A DNA stretch of 64,000 nt from Draconibacterium sp. (GCA_016705335.1 JADIYN010000024.1:16453-80452); one strand, 5' to 3'. Shown: positions 12,184 to 23,614, numbered from the stretch's first letter. Notes: a model not told the origin generated them from the letters alone. Made by a program: numbers and translations.

Positions 12184-15100
12184 TTAAAATGAGACATTGA
12201 TTCCCATGGTAAATGATCTCATGGTTGGGTAACCCCTAATTTCTCTTATAGTAGGATCATAATAATCGAAAGGTGAAATAGTAAATAAATTGGTACCTGT
12301 AAGCATCAATTTTACATTTGCCAGTTTTGCCTTTTCAACTATACTTTTAGGCAGTGAGTAATACAAGTTCAGGTACTGCAATCTTATGTAATTTCCACTT
12401 TTCAACCAGAAAGTTGATGCCTGGTGATCCATTGTATATTCCCATTCCACAGCTTGCGGATATTCGGCGTCGATGTTTTCCGGTGTCCAGGAGTCGAGCC
12501 AGAATGCAGGAGGACGAACGCCTACGTGAAATCTGCGTCCGTAACCATCGTTATACATATTTGATACACCCAAAGCCCCCTGAAAGAAAAAATCCACTCC
12601 AAATCACTTCCAGTCACCTTTTAGATTTAAACCATAAACATAGGGCGGTATACACCAGGTTCCAAGCCACTAACATCCTCAAAATTGAGTGCACCAAGTG
12701 CAGGTTGTAATCCAAAAATGGTGTATCCGTCAGGAAGTGCATCAATGTCAGCCTGTGTCCTTAAAATTCCCTTTGAAACCAGGCATGCTACGTAGTCAGT
12801 ACTTCTGCCAATAGGGTTATCCACATCACGGACATTTTGCGGTACATCCTTTTCAATTATTTTATTTGTTGCATAGGTCAGATTTCCTTTAATTTCATAA
12901 TTGAAATCTCCGGCTTTACCCAGGTAACCTATTTCAAATTCAACACCGTTGGCATCAACAATGCCATAATTCTCTGGTGGCATACTTCCGCCAAATGAAG
13001 CAGGAAGCGATACAATCCGTGTGTCAAGGATATCATAATTGTGGCGTTTATAATACTCCAAATTAAAATTACACCTTCAAAAATACGTGAGTCAATACCA
13101 ATATTGAATTCTCGTGATTTCTCCCAGGTAAGTTTGTCGTTCACAATACCATTATAAACTACCCTCGGGAGTGGTGAAGTTCCTATCATAAAGCTGCCAT
13201 TGGTTCTGTATGATTCAGCCCATGCCCAGCCTCCAACAACATCGTTACCCGCCAACCCATAGGTTGCGCGTAGTTTGAGGTAATTTAAAAATTCAACATT
13301 CATGAAATCTTCATTTGTTAAAACCCACCCCAATTGAACTGAAGGAAAATTCCCCCACCGGTAATCAGGAGCAAATAACATGGAGCCATCACGACGAATA
13401 GTGGCGTTGAGGTAGTATTTTTGATCATATTCATAAGTTAGTCGCCCGATATAAGATGCCCGTCCATACTCATATTCAGTTCCGTTTACATAAGAGTCAG
13501 TTCGTGCGCTTCCTGTTGCCCAGAACTGATCTCTCTGAAGTAACGGAAAATTCTCTCTTACTCCGGAAAACATCATATCAAATCCTTCACTCTGCTCATA
13601 AACCCCAACGGCATTGATATGGTGTTTGTCGAAAGTTCTGTCATAATTGGCAGAAAGGTTTAACTGGTAGCTTTTATTAGTTAACTGTCGTTCTCCCAGA
13701 TATTCTTTACTTGGATAAGATGTTTGTCTGGAACCAGTAATTTCATCGGTATAAATTAAACCATGGCTTCCCAACTTAACAACATCATATACTGTTGGTT
13801 TAATTTCATAATGTTTATTGGTAGAGTTGAAAGTATTTCGGCTGAAATTAACAGAAGCCTTCAAACCTTCAATTTTGGGTATTTTATAATTCAGTCCAAT
13901 CTGAAAATCAGTATTCTGTTCTTTAGTGATATTAGTACCTCCCTGTTCAACAAATGCCAGTGGGTTTCCAATCCAACCTACATTAATGTAATGTCCGTCG
14001 GCTGTGATTGGTTTTGTAAAAGCCATATAGTACTGTAACCGCCCGATAAGAAACCCACCTTCAGCCTGAGAGTCGAAAGTATTGGCATTATCTTCCTGAA
14101 ATGAGAACCTGGAGTTTTCACCTTCATTATAAGACATTTTAAATGTTCCGCTTAAATTGTCTGTAAATTTCATATCGAGGTTCGACCTGACATTGATTTT
14201 TTGAAAACCTGTTGTTTCTACAAATCCGGTTTGGTCGAAAAAAGAACCTGACACGAAATATTTAACTTTATCTGTTCCACCTGATGCAGTCAATGCATGT
14301 TTTTGCAAAACAGCATCCTGGTATGTATTATCATAATAAGCTTTTGCCGGGTCATTTGCAGTGTAATAAGCTACTTCCTCATCATCTGCAAAAGGCGCAG
14401 CATGAGACGCTGCGCGTGACATATTCTGATATTTAATTGCGTCACCACTATTCATATATTCAGGTAATTGTGCCGGCCGGTCGAAACTGTAAGAATAATT
14501 GTAATCCAGCTTGAATTTTCCGGTTTCCCCTGTTTTTGTAGTTACAAGAATAACTCCGTTTGCAGCCCTTGCCCCATAAATTGCTCCTGAAGCAGCATCT
14601 TTCAAAACGGTAATGTTTTCAACTTCTGAATAATCCAGCGCATCGAATGAACTCTTGTCACTAATTACGCCATCAATTACATAAAGCGGGGCATTTCCCG
14701 TACTTTTCCATGTATTAACAGCACGAACCTGGATTTCAGCGGCATAACCAGGCATCCCTGAACGCTGCGTAACATAAACACCACTGATACGACCCGCCAG
14801 TCCATTTGAAAGATTGGGAACCGGGAGATTTTCAACTACCTCAGCGTTCATTGTGGAAATAGCCCCGGTAATGGATTGTTTTTTCTGTGTGCCATATCCA
14901 ATCGCAACAACTTCTTCCAATCCAATTGCATCAATTTCCATTGTAATATTGATTGAAGTTTGATTACCAACTTCAACTTCCTGTGATTTCATACCGATAA
15001 ACGAAAATTGCAGAGTAGCATTATCTGGAACATTTTTCAACAAATAAAATCCATCATTATTGGTTACCGTGCCCAACGCAGTGCCTTTTACCAAAACTGT

Positions 15101-15565
15101 TACGCCCGGCATTGCTTCATTTTGAATATCCGTTACCTTTCCAGTAATCGTTCCTTCCTGCTGCATCCAGGCTATCACTTCACTATCATCTGTCTTACTT
15201 TTTGAAGGTTTAATAAGGATTAAGTTATCATCCCTTACATCAAAAACCATATCCTGCTCCTTAAACAGCTCCGGAAGAATTTTTTCAACTGTCTCATTCG
15301 TTATATTAATGGTCACCCGTCGTTCTACATTAACCTGCTCGCGCTGATAAAAAAAGCGAAACTCGCTATTGTCTTCAATCTCACGGAGAACATCAACTAC
15401 ACGTTTGTTATTTATATCAAAACTAAACCTTGTGGCTTGCGAATAAACTGTAGCCGAAACCTGAAGAAAACAAGCCACCATAAGAATAAACGTTAGTTTC
15501 ATAATCAGTAATAATTTTCGTTTCCTTCCCAAATACTGGGAAAATCCAATTCCAATTTTTTTCAT
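12184..15565 (-). CDS. SusC/RagA-family TonB-dependent transporter with STN signalling domain, interrupted
   Basis: Outer-membrane glycan importer, about 1127 residues. I start it at 15565 (MKKIGIGFSQYLG, then the signal peptide ending SATVYSQ), not at the longer frame from 15670, whose first 35 codons overlap leader hairpins. Order of domains: secretin/STN (FSFDINNKRVVDVL, about 53-105), carboxypeptidase-like beta domain (ITGKVTDIQNEAMPGVTV), plug (EEVVAIGYGTQKK...LPVPNLSNGLAGR), then the 22-strand barrel. Three breaks: one A lost near 13062 (GVILNLEYYKRHNYD), one C lost near 12645 (GVYRPYVYGLNLKGDW), and an in-frame TGA at 12604-12606 inside DWK-stop-FGVDFFFQG. The barrel end GINVSF is present. 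The STN domain, with fecR and the sigma gene upstream, marks it as a signalling transducer. Confidence 0.93.
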
Positions 15566-15596
15566 AAATTTGTAATTATTAATGTGGTTTATAATT

Positions 15597-15657
15597 GGTG
15601 TTGACAGCACCTTTTTTAATGCATTCTGACCGGCAGGTGTTGACAGCACTTGCCGGT
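15597..15657 (-). promoter_or_regulatory. susC leader with two copies of a hairpin-forming repeat
   Basis: Between fecR and susC the 13-mer GTGTTGACAGCAC occurs twice on the plus strand (15598-15610 and 15637-15649). Each copy can fold: GGTG/CACC around the first, and an outer ACCGGCA/TGCCGGT stem around the second (15629-15657). Arms could also pair across copies, so alternative folds are possible. No U-run follows, so it does not look like a simple terminator. It may act as an attenuator, a stability element or a protein site in the 5' leader. Confidence 0.5.
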
Positions 15658-15698
15658 TTAATTTTTTCAAGTTTAGTTTACTTCATATTTTTATCCTC

Positions 15699-16709
15699 CT
15701 ATTTTTTTGTTATTACTATGAGCTGACCTTTTATACTGTATTTAACAGGCAGAGTTTCTTTAAGTAAATCAAGAACCTCAAGTATAGTTTCATCTTTAAT
15801 TGTACCGTCGTAATGGTAATCGAGAATTACATTATCAGTAATTTCGATATCAACCCCGAATTTACGTTCCAACAACACAATCAATTCTTTTAAATTCATA
15901 TTGATAAAAATGATTTTATTGTCTTTCCATGAAGTAAACAGCCGGGTATTGACCTCCTTTATTTCAATAGATCTATTTTGTAAATTATAAACCAATTGTT
16001 CACCGGGGCTTAGATTTACATTTTCAAACGAAATAAAGTTTTCCGGCGAGCTGACAAGTACACTGCCGCTTTCGAGCGTTGTGACAATTTCCTGATCAGT
16101 TTTATATGCTCTTACATTGAATTTAGTACCCAAAACATTTACGTCATAAAATGAGGTATGTACAACAAATGGTTTCTTTTTGTTTTTGGTAACATTAAAC
16201 CATGCTTCTCCATCAAGAAACACTTCCCTTTTGTTTTTTTTGAGTTCTTCCTTATATTTTATCTGAGAACCCGCATTGAGGAAAACAATGGTACTATCAG
16301 GTAATATCACCTGAGAAATTGAACCTTTGGGTGCTATGGAAGTATAATAAACCGGTTTTGTTTTTTTTAGATATTGGAAAGAAAATCCCAATAACAAGCC
16401 AACAATTAAAACTGCAGCAATTTTCATTCCCGCAAAAAAAATCCTTTTCCTTTTTCCTTTTAACCTGTAATCAGGCTCCAGGTTAATCCGGTGGTGTATT
16501 TTATCAAGTATTCCTGAAAATTCTTCTTTTGGGATTTCCGGGTGAGGGAAAATTTCATCATTGTTCCAACTTTCAAAAAGCGTTGGGCGCAAATCCAGAT
16601 TATGATAGGGATCGGCAAATAAATTTATGGCACTATCCAATTCCTCACGCGTACAATTACCTTGTAAATACTTATGAACTAACGTTTTTATATCGTGTTC
16701 CTTAATCAT
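15699..16709 (-). CDS. FecR-family anti-sigma factor
   Basis: Intact, 336 residues. The cytoplasmic N-terminal part (residues 1-85) would hold the ECF sigma factor. One membrane segment (about 89-108, MKIAAVLIVGLLLGF) is followed by the periplasmic FecR domain (about 120-225, with LPDSTIVFLNAGSQI, VFLDGEAWFNV and VLGTKFNVRAY) and a C-terminal DUF4974 domain (about 255-336). The DUF4974 domain itself resembles the STN fold it should meet. It lies between the sigma gene and susC. In the known model, ligand binding to SusC is passed by the STN domain to FecR, which frees or activates the sigma factor. The 458-base gap from the sigma gene holds a hairpin. Confidence 0.95.
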   Translation of the reverse strand: MIKEHDIKTLVHKYLQGNCTREELDSAINLFADPYHNLDLRPTLFESWNNDEIFPHPEIPKEEFSGILDKIHHRINLEPDYRLKGKRKRIFFAGMKIAAVLIVGLLLGFSFQYLKKTKPVYYTSIAPKGSISQVILPDSTIVFLNAGSQIKYKEELKKNKREVFLDGEAWFNVTKNKKKPFVVHTSFYDVNVLGTKFNVRAYKTDQEIVTTLESGSVLVSSPENFISFENVNLSPGEQLVYNLQNRSIEIKEVNTRLFTSWKDNKIIFINMNLKELIVLLERKFGVDIEITDNVILDYHYDGTIKDETILEVLDLLKETLPVKYSIKGQLIVITKK

Positions 16710-16751
16710 TCCTGTTTTTTATTATATAGACTTTTTTGAAGAAGTTAAATT

Positions 16752-16779
16752 AAATTCCCTTTCCTGGGAAAGGGAATTT
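16752..16779. promoter_or_regulatory. perfect 13-bp hairpin upstream of fecR
   Basis: AAATTCCCTTTCC and its exact reverse complement, only two bases apart, lie about 43 bases before the fecR start. On the plus strand a T-run follows; on the minus strand, the transcribed one, only a weak AT stretch follows. It could lower read-through from the sigma gene into fecR or mark a processing site. The rest of the 16710-17167 gap shows no gene. Confidence 0.5.
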
Positions 16780-17167
16780 TTTTACTAACTAACCAAAACT
16801 AAACTATGAAAAATTTTAATGTCTATTAGTAATACGCTAAAAATGGATTACCCCCCAAGAGAAATGCATTTTTTTTAATGATATATTCAGTATTCGAAAA
16901 GTTGACTTTACCGGTGATCAATAATGAGAATGTTACTGCAGCATTATTCAACAAATAAATATAAAATTGAATTTTCTACATTTCACTACACTATTATCCA
17001 TCAGTTGAAGTATGATTTTCTACACATTTTAAAATAGCAAACCTTTGAAAAACAATAAAGTGTAATGAACTCAAAGATGAGTAAATCGACTTTAAAACTT
17101 TCTCATCCTGTTTTTTATCAAAAAATGACAAGGTAAAAATTCAGTTAATACTCAAAAGGAAAGATAT

Positions 17168-17746
17168 TTAGTAAAATAGAGAAACAAGTAGCAACATGGG
17201 TAAAAAATCATTCCCAAGACTAAGTTTAATGTGCTTTATTGCCAGTCCAATCTGGTTTTCCACTGTTTTAACATTTATGCTTAACTTTTCGGCTATTTCT
17301 TTGTGGGACAGCCCATTTTCACGACTCATCAGGTAAATTTGCTTTCTTTTTTCAGGTAGTTCACTCACTGCCAACTCAATCCGTTTATTCAATGTGTCAA
17401 AGTCAGTAGTCGAGTTCAAACTGTCATCTCCCAAATCAAAATATTCCTGAAGAAAACTTCTATATTCCTTATCTTTTAGTCGCAACCTCAGCTGATCAAT
17501 TACAAGATGGTATGAAATTGTAAACAAATAGGATTTGAATGATTTAAAAGAATCAATCTCATTTCGTTTATTCCATATACGAAAAAAAGATTCCTGTACA
17601 ATTTCCTTCGAATCTTCACTATTTTTAAGTAATGAAAATGAAAAATGAAAAAGTTTATCGCTGTATTTTTGAAATAAAGCATCAAATGCTTTTACCTCAT
17701 TTTTTTTCAGCAAAGAAACCAATAGTTTGTCATTTTCATTTTGCAT
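17168..17746 (-). CDS. RNA polymerase sigma-70 family ECF sigma factor
   Basis: Intact, 192 residues. Region 2 is seen at about 20-90 (FDALFQKYSDKLFHFSF, ESFFRIW, SFKSYLFTISYHLVIDQLR) and region 4 at about 125-180 (ELPEKRKQIYLMSRENGLSHKEIAEKL, with helix-turn-helix VKTVENQI). This is the Bacteroidota group of sigma factors found next to FecR and SusC. It should direct transcription of susC/susD and perhaps other genes here once FecR is signalled by the transporter. It is the first gene of its unit. The 450 bases upstream of it (17747-18195), which follow the GH3 stop, hold no gene but must hold its promoter. Confidence 0.95.
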   Translation of the reverse strand: MQNENDKLLVSLLKKNEVKAFDALFQKYSDKLFHFSFSLLKNSEDSKEIVQESFFRIWNKRNEIDSFKSFKSYLFTISYHLVIDQLRLRLKDKEYRSFLQEYFDLGDDSLNSTTDFDTLNKRIELAVSELPEKRKQIYLMSRENGLSHKEIAEKLSINVKTVENQIGLAIKHIKLSLGNDFLPMLLLVSLFY

Positions 17747-17889
17747 AAAAATCGTTTAGTTTAGTTTCGGTGAAGTATAATATATTTAACAATACAACCC
17801 TGTTTATGCCCAATTTGTTTGAAAAAAGATAATCCAAAAACAAGTTGTGCTGATTGGAACTCAAATTTCGATAGATTCGTCAACATTAC

Positions 17890-17897
17890 CAAATCTA
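17890..17897 (-). promoter_or_regulatory. possible Bacteroidota -7 box for the sigma gene
   Basis: On the minus strand this reads TAGATTTG, an exact fit to the TAnnTTTG box of the housekeeping Bacteroidota promoter, about 145 bases before the sigma start. No clear TTTG -33 box is found at the expected distance, so the call is weak. Confidence 0.25.
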
Positions 17898-18195
17898 ATT
17901 TTAATACCTTCTTTTGTTAATTATAATTCCCTCTGATATTTGCCACCTCTCACAAAAATGACAACACGAATACAAATATATTTTACTTCTATTTATCAGT
18001 AATATTTCTAACATGATAATTTGATAATTTATTCAGCTAATAGTTACATAGTTTCTATTTTCAATTATTTAAAACATGCGAATAATATAATAATTGGATA
18101 CCTTTTATTTTCAAAATGTTTAATAATCTTTAAGTGGTTTTTAATTTTAGATTTAGTGCCAGATTAAAAAAATATTTTAGCTTTCCATTTATCAC

Positions 18196-20850
18196 TTACC
18201 GAACTTCCAAAATCCCCCTCAACCGGATATCTTTTGATGAAGCGCCGATCATTATTCTGAAATCACCAGGTTCTACAACTTTTTTCAGGTCGATATCCAG
18301 CATCAATAACATTTCAGAATTAATTGTGAAAGTTACTTCTTTTGTTTCTCCTGGATTTAGATGAATACGTTGAAAACCTTTTAACTCCGTTACCGGACGT
18401 GCAACCGATGCAAATTCATCGTGTATATACAACTGAACAACCTCATCTCCAGCCAGCCTGCCAGAATTTGTAATTTTACAGCGAACTAAAGTTGAATCAG
18501 AAGTTGTAATACTGCTTTTTTCGATTTGCAAATCAGCATATTCAAAAGTGGTATAACTCAATCCGTAACCAAACGGGAAAAGCGGCTGCCCAGTAAGGTT
18601 GTTGTAATCGTCGCCACGGCCGGTGGGCTTGTGATTATAAACCAGTGGAAGTTGTCCTTCGAAAACAGAAATGTTATTGGCAGGCGGCCAGCAGGATTGT
18701 AATCGCCAAATAAAACATCGGCAACGGCATTTCCCCCTTCCTCGCCCGGATACCAGACATCAATAATTGCCGGAACATTTTTTAGCCAGTTATTCATCGT
18801 AATTGCGCTACCACCCACAAGAACAACCACCACCGGAGTACCTGTTTCTGCAATCCTGTTAATCAATTCTTCCTGACGGCCGGGCAAACTCAAATAAGCA
18901 CGGTCACGGAACTCACCTTCTTCAATTCCAATCGCAACCACGGCAACATCGCTTTTAGCAGCCAGCGCAACGGCATTCGCTATTTCCTCCGATTGATTAT
19001 TGTTCACATTTACATTCCAAACCAAACGAAAGAAAGCATTTCCGGCAGGTTCATAATATTCAATTCGAATATCATATTCTTTATTTTTTTCGAAATAATA
19101 ATTGGCAACAATTGTTTGTTTGCTGAGTTTTTTCCAGTTGTCAATTATTAATTTACCATTCAGAAATAAGCGGTATCCATCGTTTCCATCAATTCCAATT
19201 TTAAATTTTCCTGTTTCGGGAGACTTAATTTTCCAGTCCATCGAACAGAATAAAATCGTATGAAAAGTTTTCAGGATCGGGTGAAAACAGTGTCCATTGA
19301 AATTGTACTTTCTGATCAATCCGTGTAAAAACCGGCTCTCCTTCTAAAGTCACATTATTAAAATATTCTCCAATTAATCCCTTTTGCTTTATTCCATCCG
19401 TTGAGCACGACAAAAAATCAGATCCAACCGTTACATATTCAATATTTTCACGATCGCAACCTATAGAATACTGAACATCAACATCATTTCCCAGTTTATT
19501 CTTTATACCATCCAAAATACTAACCGGTTTAATACCCGGGCCACTGTATCCACCCAAACGGGCTTCTGCAGCATCGGCTCCAATAACTGCAACAGATTTT
19601 ACTGAATTGGAAAGTGGCAAGGTTTGATTCTCATTTTTAAGAAGCACAATTGATTCTGTGCAGCTTTTTTAGCCAACTGCCTGTGTGTCGAATGTCCGTT
19701 CCATTCGCCTGCAGTTTTTGTGTCAATGTATGGATTATCAAATAATCCTAGTTCAAATTTCATTGTTAACACCCTCGAAACTGCCTTGTCAATGGTTTGC
19801 TGATCAATTCTTCCATCGTAAAACGGTGGAGAGAACAATTTGTAATGATCATAACTTGTCTGAAAAATTACATCAAGACCATTGTTAACCGAATTGGCAG
19901 TCGATTCAGGATAATCTTTGGCAGTAAAATGCAAAACATTTGCGCCTCCTGTTGCACCGGCATCAGAAATTACAAAACCTTTAAATCCCCATTCTTCCTT
20001 AAGTATTTGATTTAGAAGCCAGTCGTTTGCTGTACACGGGCTACCGTCAAGTGAATTGTAAGAAGTCATTACCGACCGCGAACCACCGCGTTTAAAACAG
20101 GATTCAAACGGAGGAGATAAATTTCGCGTAAAGACGTTCGTTCCAATGAATCGGGTAACTGTCGCGACCACCATCACCAACATTTGCCAGATAATGTTTC
20201 GGAGTGGTAATTACACCCATTTTTTCAAATTCAGAAACAAAAGCAACACCCATTTCTGAACTCTGGAATGGATCTTCTCCATAAGTCTCTTCGGTTCGGC
20301 CCCAACGAACATCGCTGGCAATATTTACAACAGGCGATAAAATCTGCCTGATTCCGCGGGTTTTACATTCGATGGCAATAGCTTTGGAAACCTGGAGCAT
20401 AAGTTCTGTATCCCATGTTGCTGCCAAAGCAATCGACTGCGGAAAAGCAGTAGCTCCACGTCTGACCAGTCCGTGCAATGCTTCATCAAACGGAATAATT
20501 GGTATGCCCAAACGACTTTCTTCGATAAAAAACCGCTGCATTTGATTTACTTTTTCAGCAGTTTCATTAGCTGAAGCACCTGCTGCGTAGTTCAACATTT
20601 GTCCGGCAACTTCTGCATTCTGCCCAACTGTACCAACCTGAAATCCAAAGATTCCGGTTTTGTATTTTTCCTTGTCTTTTCCCAAATCACCCGGAATCAT
20701 AAACATTTGCCAGAATTTCTCTTCAGGGGTCATCCTCGAAAGCAAGTCTTTTACCCGCTCTTCAACAGGTAATTTCGGATCTTTGTATGGCTGTGCTTTA
20801 ACCTGAATAAACAGGGGGAAAATCAAAAATGCAAGAATTATGTTTTTCAT
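18196..20850 (-). CDS. GH3 beta-glucosidase-type enzyme with PA14 insert, several frameshifts
   Basis: Secreted GH3 enzyme of about 885 codons in five pieces between 20850 and 18196. Signal peptide residues 1-19 (IQVKAQ). The N-terminal barrel has FDEALHGLVRRG, GRTEETYGEDP, HYLANVGDG and the nucleophile Asp in GFVISDAGAT. The C-terminal domain carries a PA14 module (GLIGEYFNN...NDGYRLFLNGKLIIDNW), then GGNAVADVLFGDYNPAGRLPI and a fibronectin-III-like end (GDFRIMIGASSKDIRLRG). The breaks fit single-base losses: a T and a C near 20120-20135 (RLLREIYLPPF), a T near 19650 (NSIVLLKNENQ), a T and an A near 19250-19260 (YSVRWTGKIKSPE), and one near 18645. The PA14-in-GH3 layout is known for beta-glucosidases and beta-xylosidases; linkage is not predictable. 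Its start is 61 bases past the GH101-like gene. Confidence 0.85.
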
Positions 20851-20911
20851 TATTTAGTTTTCTTTCTCTTTCAAAAAAAATTACGATAAATCCAGGTTTT
20901 TGATATTTCCT

Positions 20912-22400
20912 TTATAAAGGTTTCTCTATTAATAATGCCTGATCCTTTTCAACCGTCAGAATAAGTTTACCCTTATTTATTTGTGCCGAACCAATTTTCA
21001 TCTTCCCGTTGATGGTAATGACAGAAAGTTGTACTTCTTTCACATTGCCCCAGCTTTCTGGTAGTGTCCATGTTTTATTTTGATATCCATTTTTACTGTA
21101 TGCAATTATTGAAGGCTTTTTTATCCAGACTGCCGGAATAAAAACATCGTCGTTTTCAACCAGCGATACACTACCCTGCTTAAGCATGAAATTGCCGTTT
21201 ACAAGTGAGGTACTGACATTGTTTGAAAATTGCACCATTTTATTATCCTCATTTACCACAATATATTGCCTTTCAAGCTGGTTCAGAAAATACCAAAACG
21301 GCTGTTTTATTGCAAAACTGGTAAATAAAACCCGTGAGGTTTTGAGGGTCTTTTTTCACAACATCCTCGCTGTGCATGCTTGTCCCAAAGAGTTTTCCCC
21401 ATTCGCTATTATCCTGTCCACCACAATAATACGAAGCAGGCCATTTCAAATATTTATCAAAGCCACTAAACCACCATGCCATTGACTGAAAGCCTTCAAA
21501 AGATGTTTCGCGTAAAAAATCAACACCTTCGCTTGTAACATCAATTCCTTTCGATGCCCAATACCTGAAAATATTAATTTGGGCTTCTGTTTCATCTTCA
21601 ACAGTGAAATTCAGGAATGGACTTGTTACTCCCTTAGTTAAATCCACATGGTATTTCCCGTTGGCTTCAAATACCGGAACCGGAGGCCATGTATGAAATG
21701 CGTCAATATGCACAGTTCCGGCTTTTTGAATGGGCAGAAGTGTGCAAAGACTGTCAATCCTCTTTTGCGTAAATCCAGTTTTCCATTCCTGTGCATAACT
21801 TATCGGGTGACCCCATTCACAGGCACGTAAAGTTCCATCGGCATTTTTTGCAATGATGTTGTTTTTCACATATGCATCCCATAAAGGACTGTCTTCATAA
21901 GCATCGAACATATTGATATGAAGACTTACCGTTGTATGGTATTTTTCAGCCTCTTTCATCAGCCATTTCAGACTTTCAAGGGCATTTGCATCTTCCTGTC
22001 GTTTTAGCTTTTCATTCCCTTCAAACCACGCGGGATATTTTGAGTCGTGCCCATTGTATTGCATTGCCAGCCAAATCACGATCTTTTGGAATTCCGAGTG
22101 TCAGGTTATCAATTTTTCTTATTACATCAAGTGCCTGTTCAAAATTTAGAAAGACTTCTGATTTTCCATTGTCTTTCATCTTCAGTTTACCGTCGAAAAA
22201 AGCCTGCGACATGAATAATTTCATTGTCAGCGTTTGGTGGTAGTCATGTTGTTTTGTAATGTGTTGTTTAAGGTCTTTTGGATAAGCAATAAACGATGTA
22301 TCAGGAAATTCATTTTGAAAAATACCTTTGCCGTAAACAGGTACAGTTAAAACTGGACTACTAATATTATAGCAATTAAAACTTTCATATTTGATTTCAT
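20912..22400 (-). CDS. short GH101-like (endo-alpha-N-acetylgalactosaminidase-type) protein, frameshifted
   Basis: Pieces 22224-22021, 22079-21273 and 21259-20912, plus an N-terminal signal-like start at 22400 (MKSNMKVLIAIIL). The core resembles the GH101 catalytic barrel: WLAMQYNGHDSKYPAWFEGN, EAEKYHTTVSLHINMFDAY, AGTVHIDAFHTW (candidate nucleophile Asp) and GIDVTSEGVDF (candidate acid Glu). A beta domain follows (ENDDVFIPAVWIKKP) and ends at 20912. One A too many near 22084 causes the first break; repair gives LTLGIPKIVIWLAMQ. A second single-base break lies near 21295 (FWYFLNQLERQYIVVNEDNK), and another follows the signal sequence. At about 495 residues it is half the size of characterised GH101 enzymes and lacks their extra domains, so activity on mucin-type O-glycan cores should not be assumed. 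Confidence 0.6.
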
Positions 22401-22447
22401 TTTAAGGCTGGTTTTAGATTTTAGTTGAAAATATGCTGTTTAACCAC

Positions 22448-23333
22448 TCACAACCCAACAACTTTCCCATCCAAATTCCAGCTTTCTTTTGTGTCAATTC
22501 CTAAATGTTTCATCGACGTAACAGCAACATCAATTACATTTACCTGTTGTTTTAATTCGCCCTTTTTAACGTTTTTCCCATTGGCGATATAAAAAATCGT
22601 GGTGTGTTCGGGAATATCTTTTCCATGTCCATTCTGGCTTCCTCCGTGGTCTGTTGAAACCAAAACCAACCAATTTTCAGACAAATAGGTTTTCCTGTTT
22701 TGTATTGCTGAAATCATCTTTCCAACCAAAGTATCAGCTTTTTCGATTGAAGCCAAATACTTTTCACTGTTAACTGAATAAACATACTCGTGTCCGGCAT
22801 GGTCAACCTCATCCAACTGTACAAACATTGCGTCAGGGTTGTCATTCATCAGCAAATCGGTAACACGGCCGGTAACTTTTTCATCGGTTAAAAGATAGTT
22901 GGCAATGTCAGCATCCCCTTCCTGCAGGATTTTGTGAATGGGGCTCCAGTTTACAACAGAAAACAATTTCGATTCGGGTTTTTGAGCCTTCACACGATGA
23001 TAAAAGTGCGGATATTCTGCAATGTTCGGATTAGTATATTCATTGTCGAGCACATTGTGTTTTTCGTGCCAAACCCCAGTCAGCATCGCCGTCCAGCAAA
23101 TTCCGCTACTGCTGATCGGATCAGTTAAGGCAGAAAATGAATAAGCTCCGTTTTGCCAAAGTTTGTCGAGGTTGGGAGTTTTTGCTTTTAGCAAACAATC
23201 AGGCCGCACTCCATCAATTCCAATAATTAGTACTTTATTCTGGGCTTTGATTTGTTCCCCAACCCAATAAAAAAAGCATTAATACGATAATCAAATTTTG
23301 CCCGAAAATCTTTTTTAAACTAAACCTCTTCAT
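22448..23333 (-). CDS. type I phosphodiesterase / nucleotide pyrophosphatase (alkaline-phosphatase superfamily), one frameshift
   Basis: The open part is 23209-22448, but the true start is at 23333. MKRFSLKKIFGQNLIIVLML opens the frame, which breaks near a G4 run at about 23265 and continues as IKAQNKVLIIGIDGVRPDCL. Metal-binding signs of the family are present: GIDGVRPD, the nucleophile region ISSSGICWTAMLTG, DEVDHAGHEY, STDHGGSQNGHG and EHTTIFYIANG. The signal sequence suggests a periplasmic place. It could remove phosphate diesters or monoesters from a glycan or nucleotide sugar. No sulfatase-type CxPxR signature is visible, so it is not a sulfatase. It sits 47 bases before the GH101-like start, in the same direction. 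Confidence 0.75.
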
Positions 23334-23614
23334 TTTTTATAAGTTTTTAACGTGAAATCATTTTTAAATTAATTTACAAAATCAAAAATCTTTTAAAATT
23401 TTACAAAAGTGTAAATATAATAAATGACCAATATCAAAAATGACGGGACGATACATATTTGAGCAGAAAACTCAAAGTTTATTTAAAAATGGCTTTTTTA
23501 AAAAAGAGAATTTGGAACCTAACGGCAGTCAGTGATTTCTTTTAATAAGTAAATAATGTGGATTTAAGGAGAAGATCTTTTTATTTCATTCGGAAGAAAA
23601 AACCTAACAACTAA

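Noticed and set aside
15566..15670. Longer susC start at 15670
   Set aside because: The extra 35 codons translate the leader hairpins (a repeated LSTP) and precede a normal start with basic residues and signal peptide at 15565.
16710..17167. A hidden small gene between the sigma factor and fecR
   Set aside because: Stops in all frames and no protein-like stretch; only the hairpin stands out.
22448..23333. Sulfatase
   Set aside because: The alkaline-phosphatase superfamily fold is shared, but the CxPxR or SxPxR modification motif is absent; the ISSSG nucleophile region fits phosphodiesterases.
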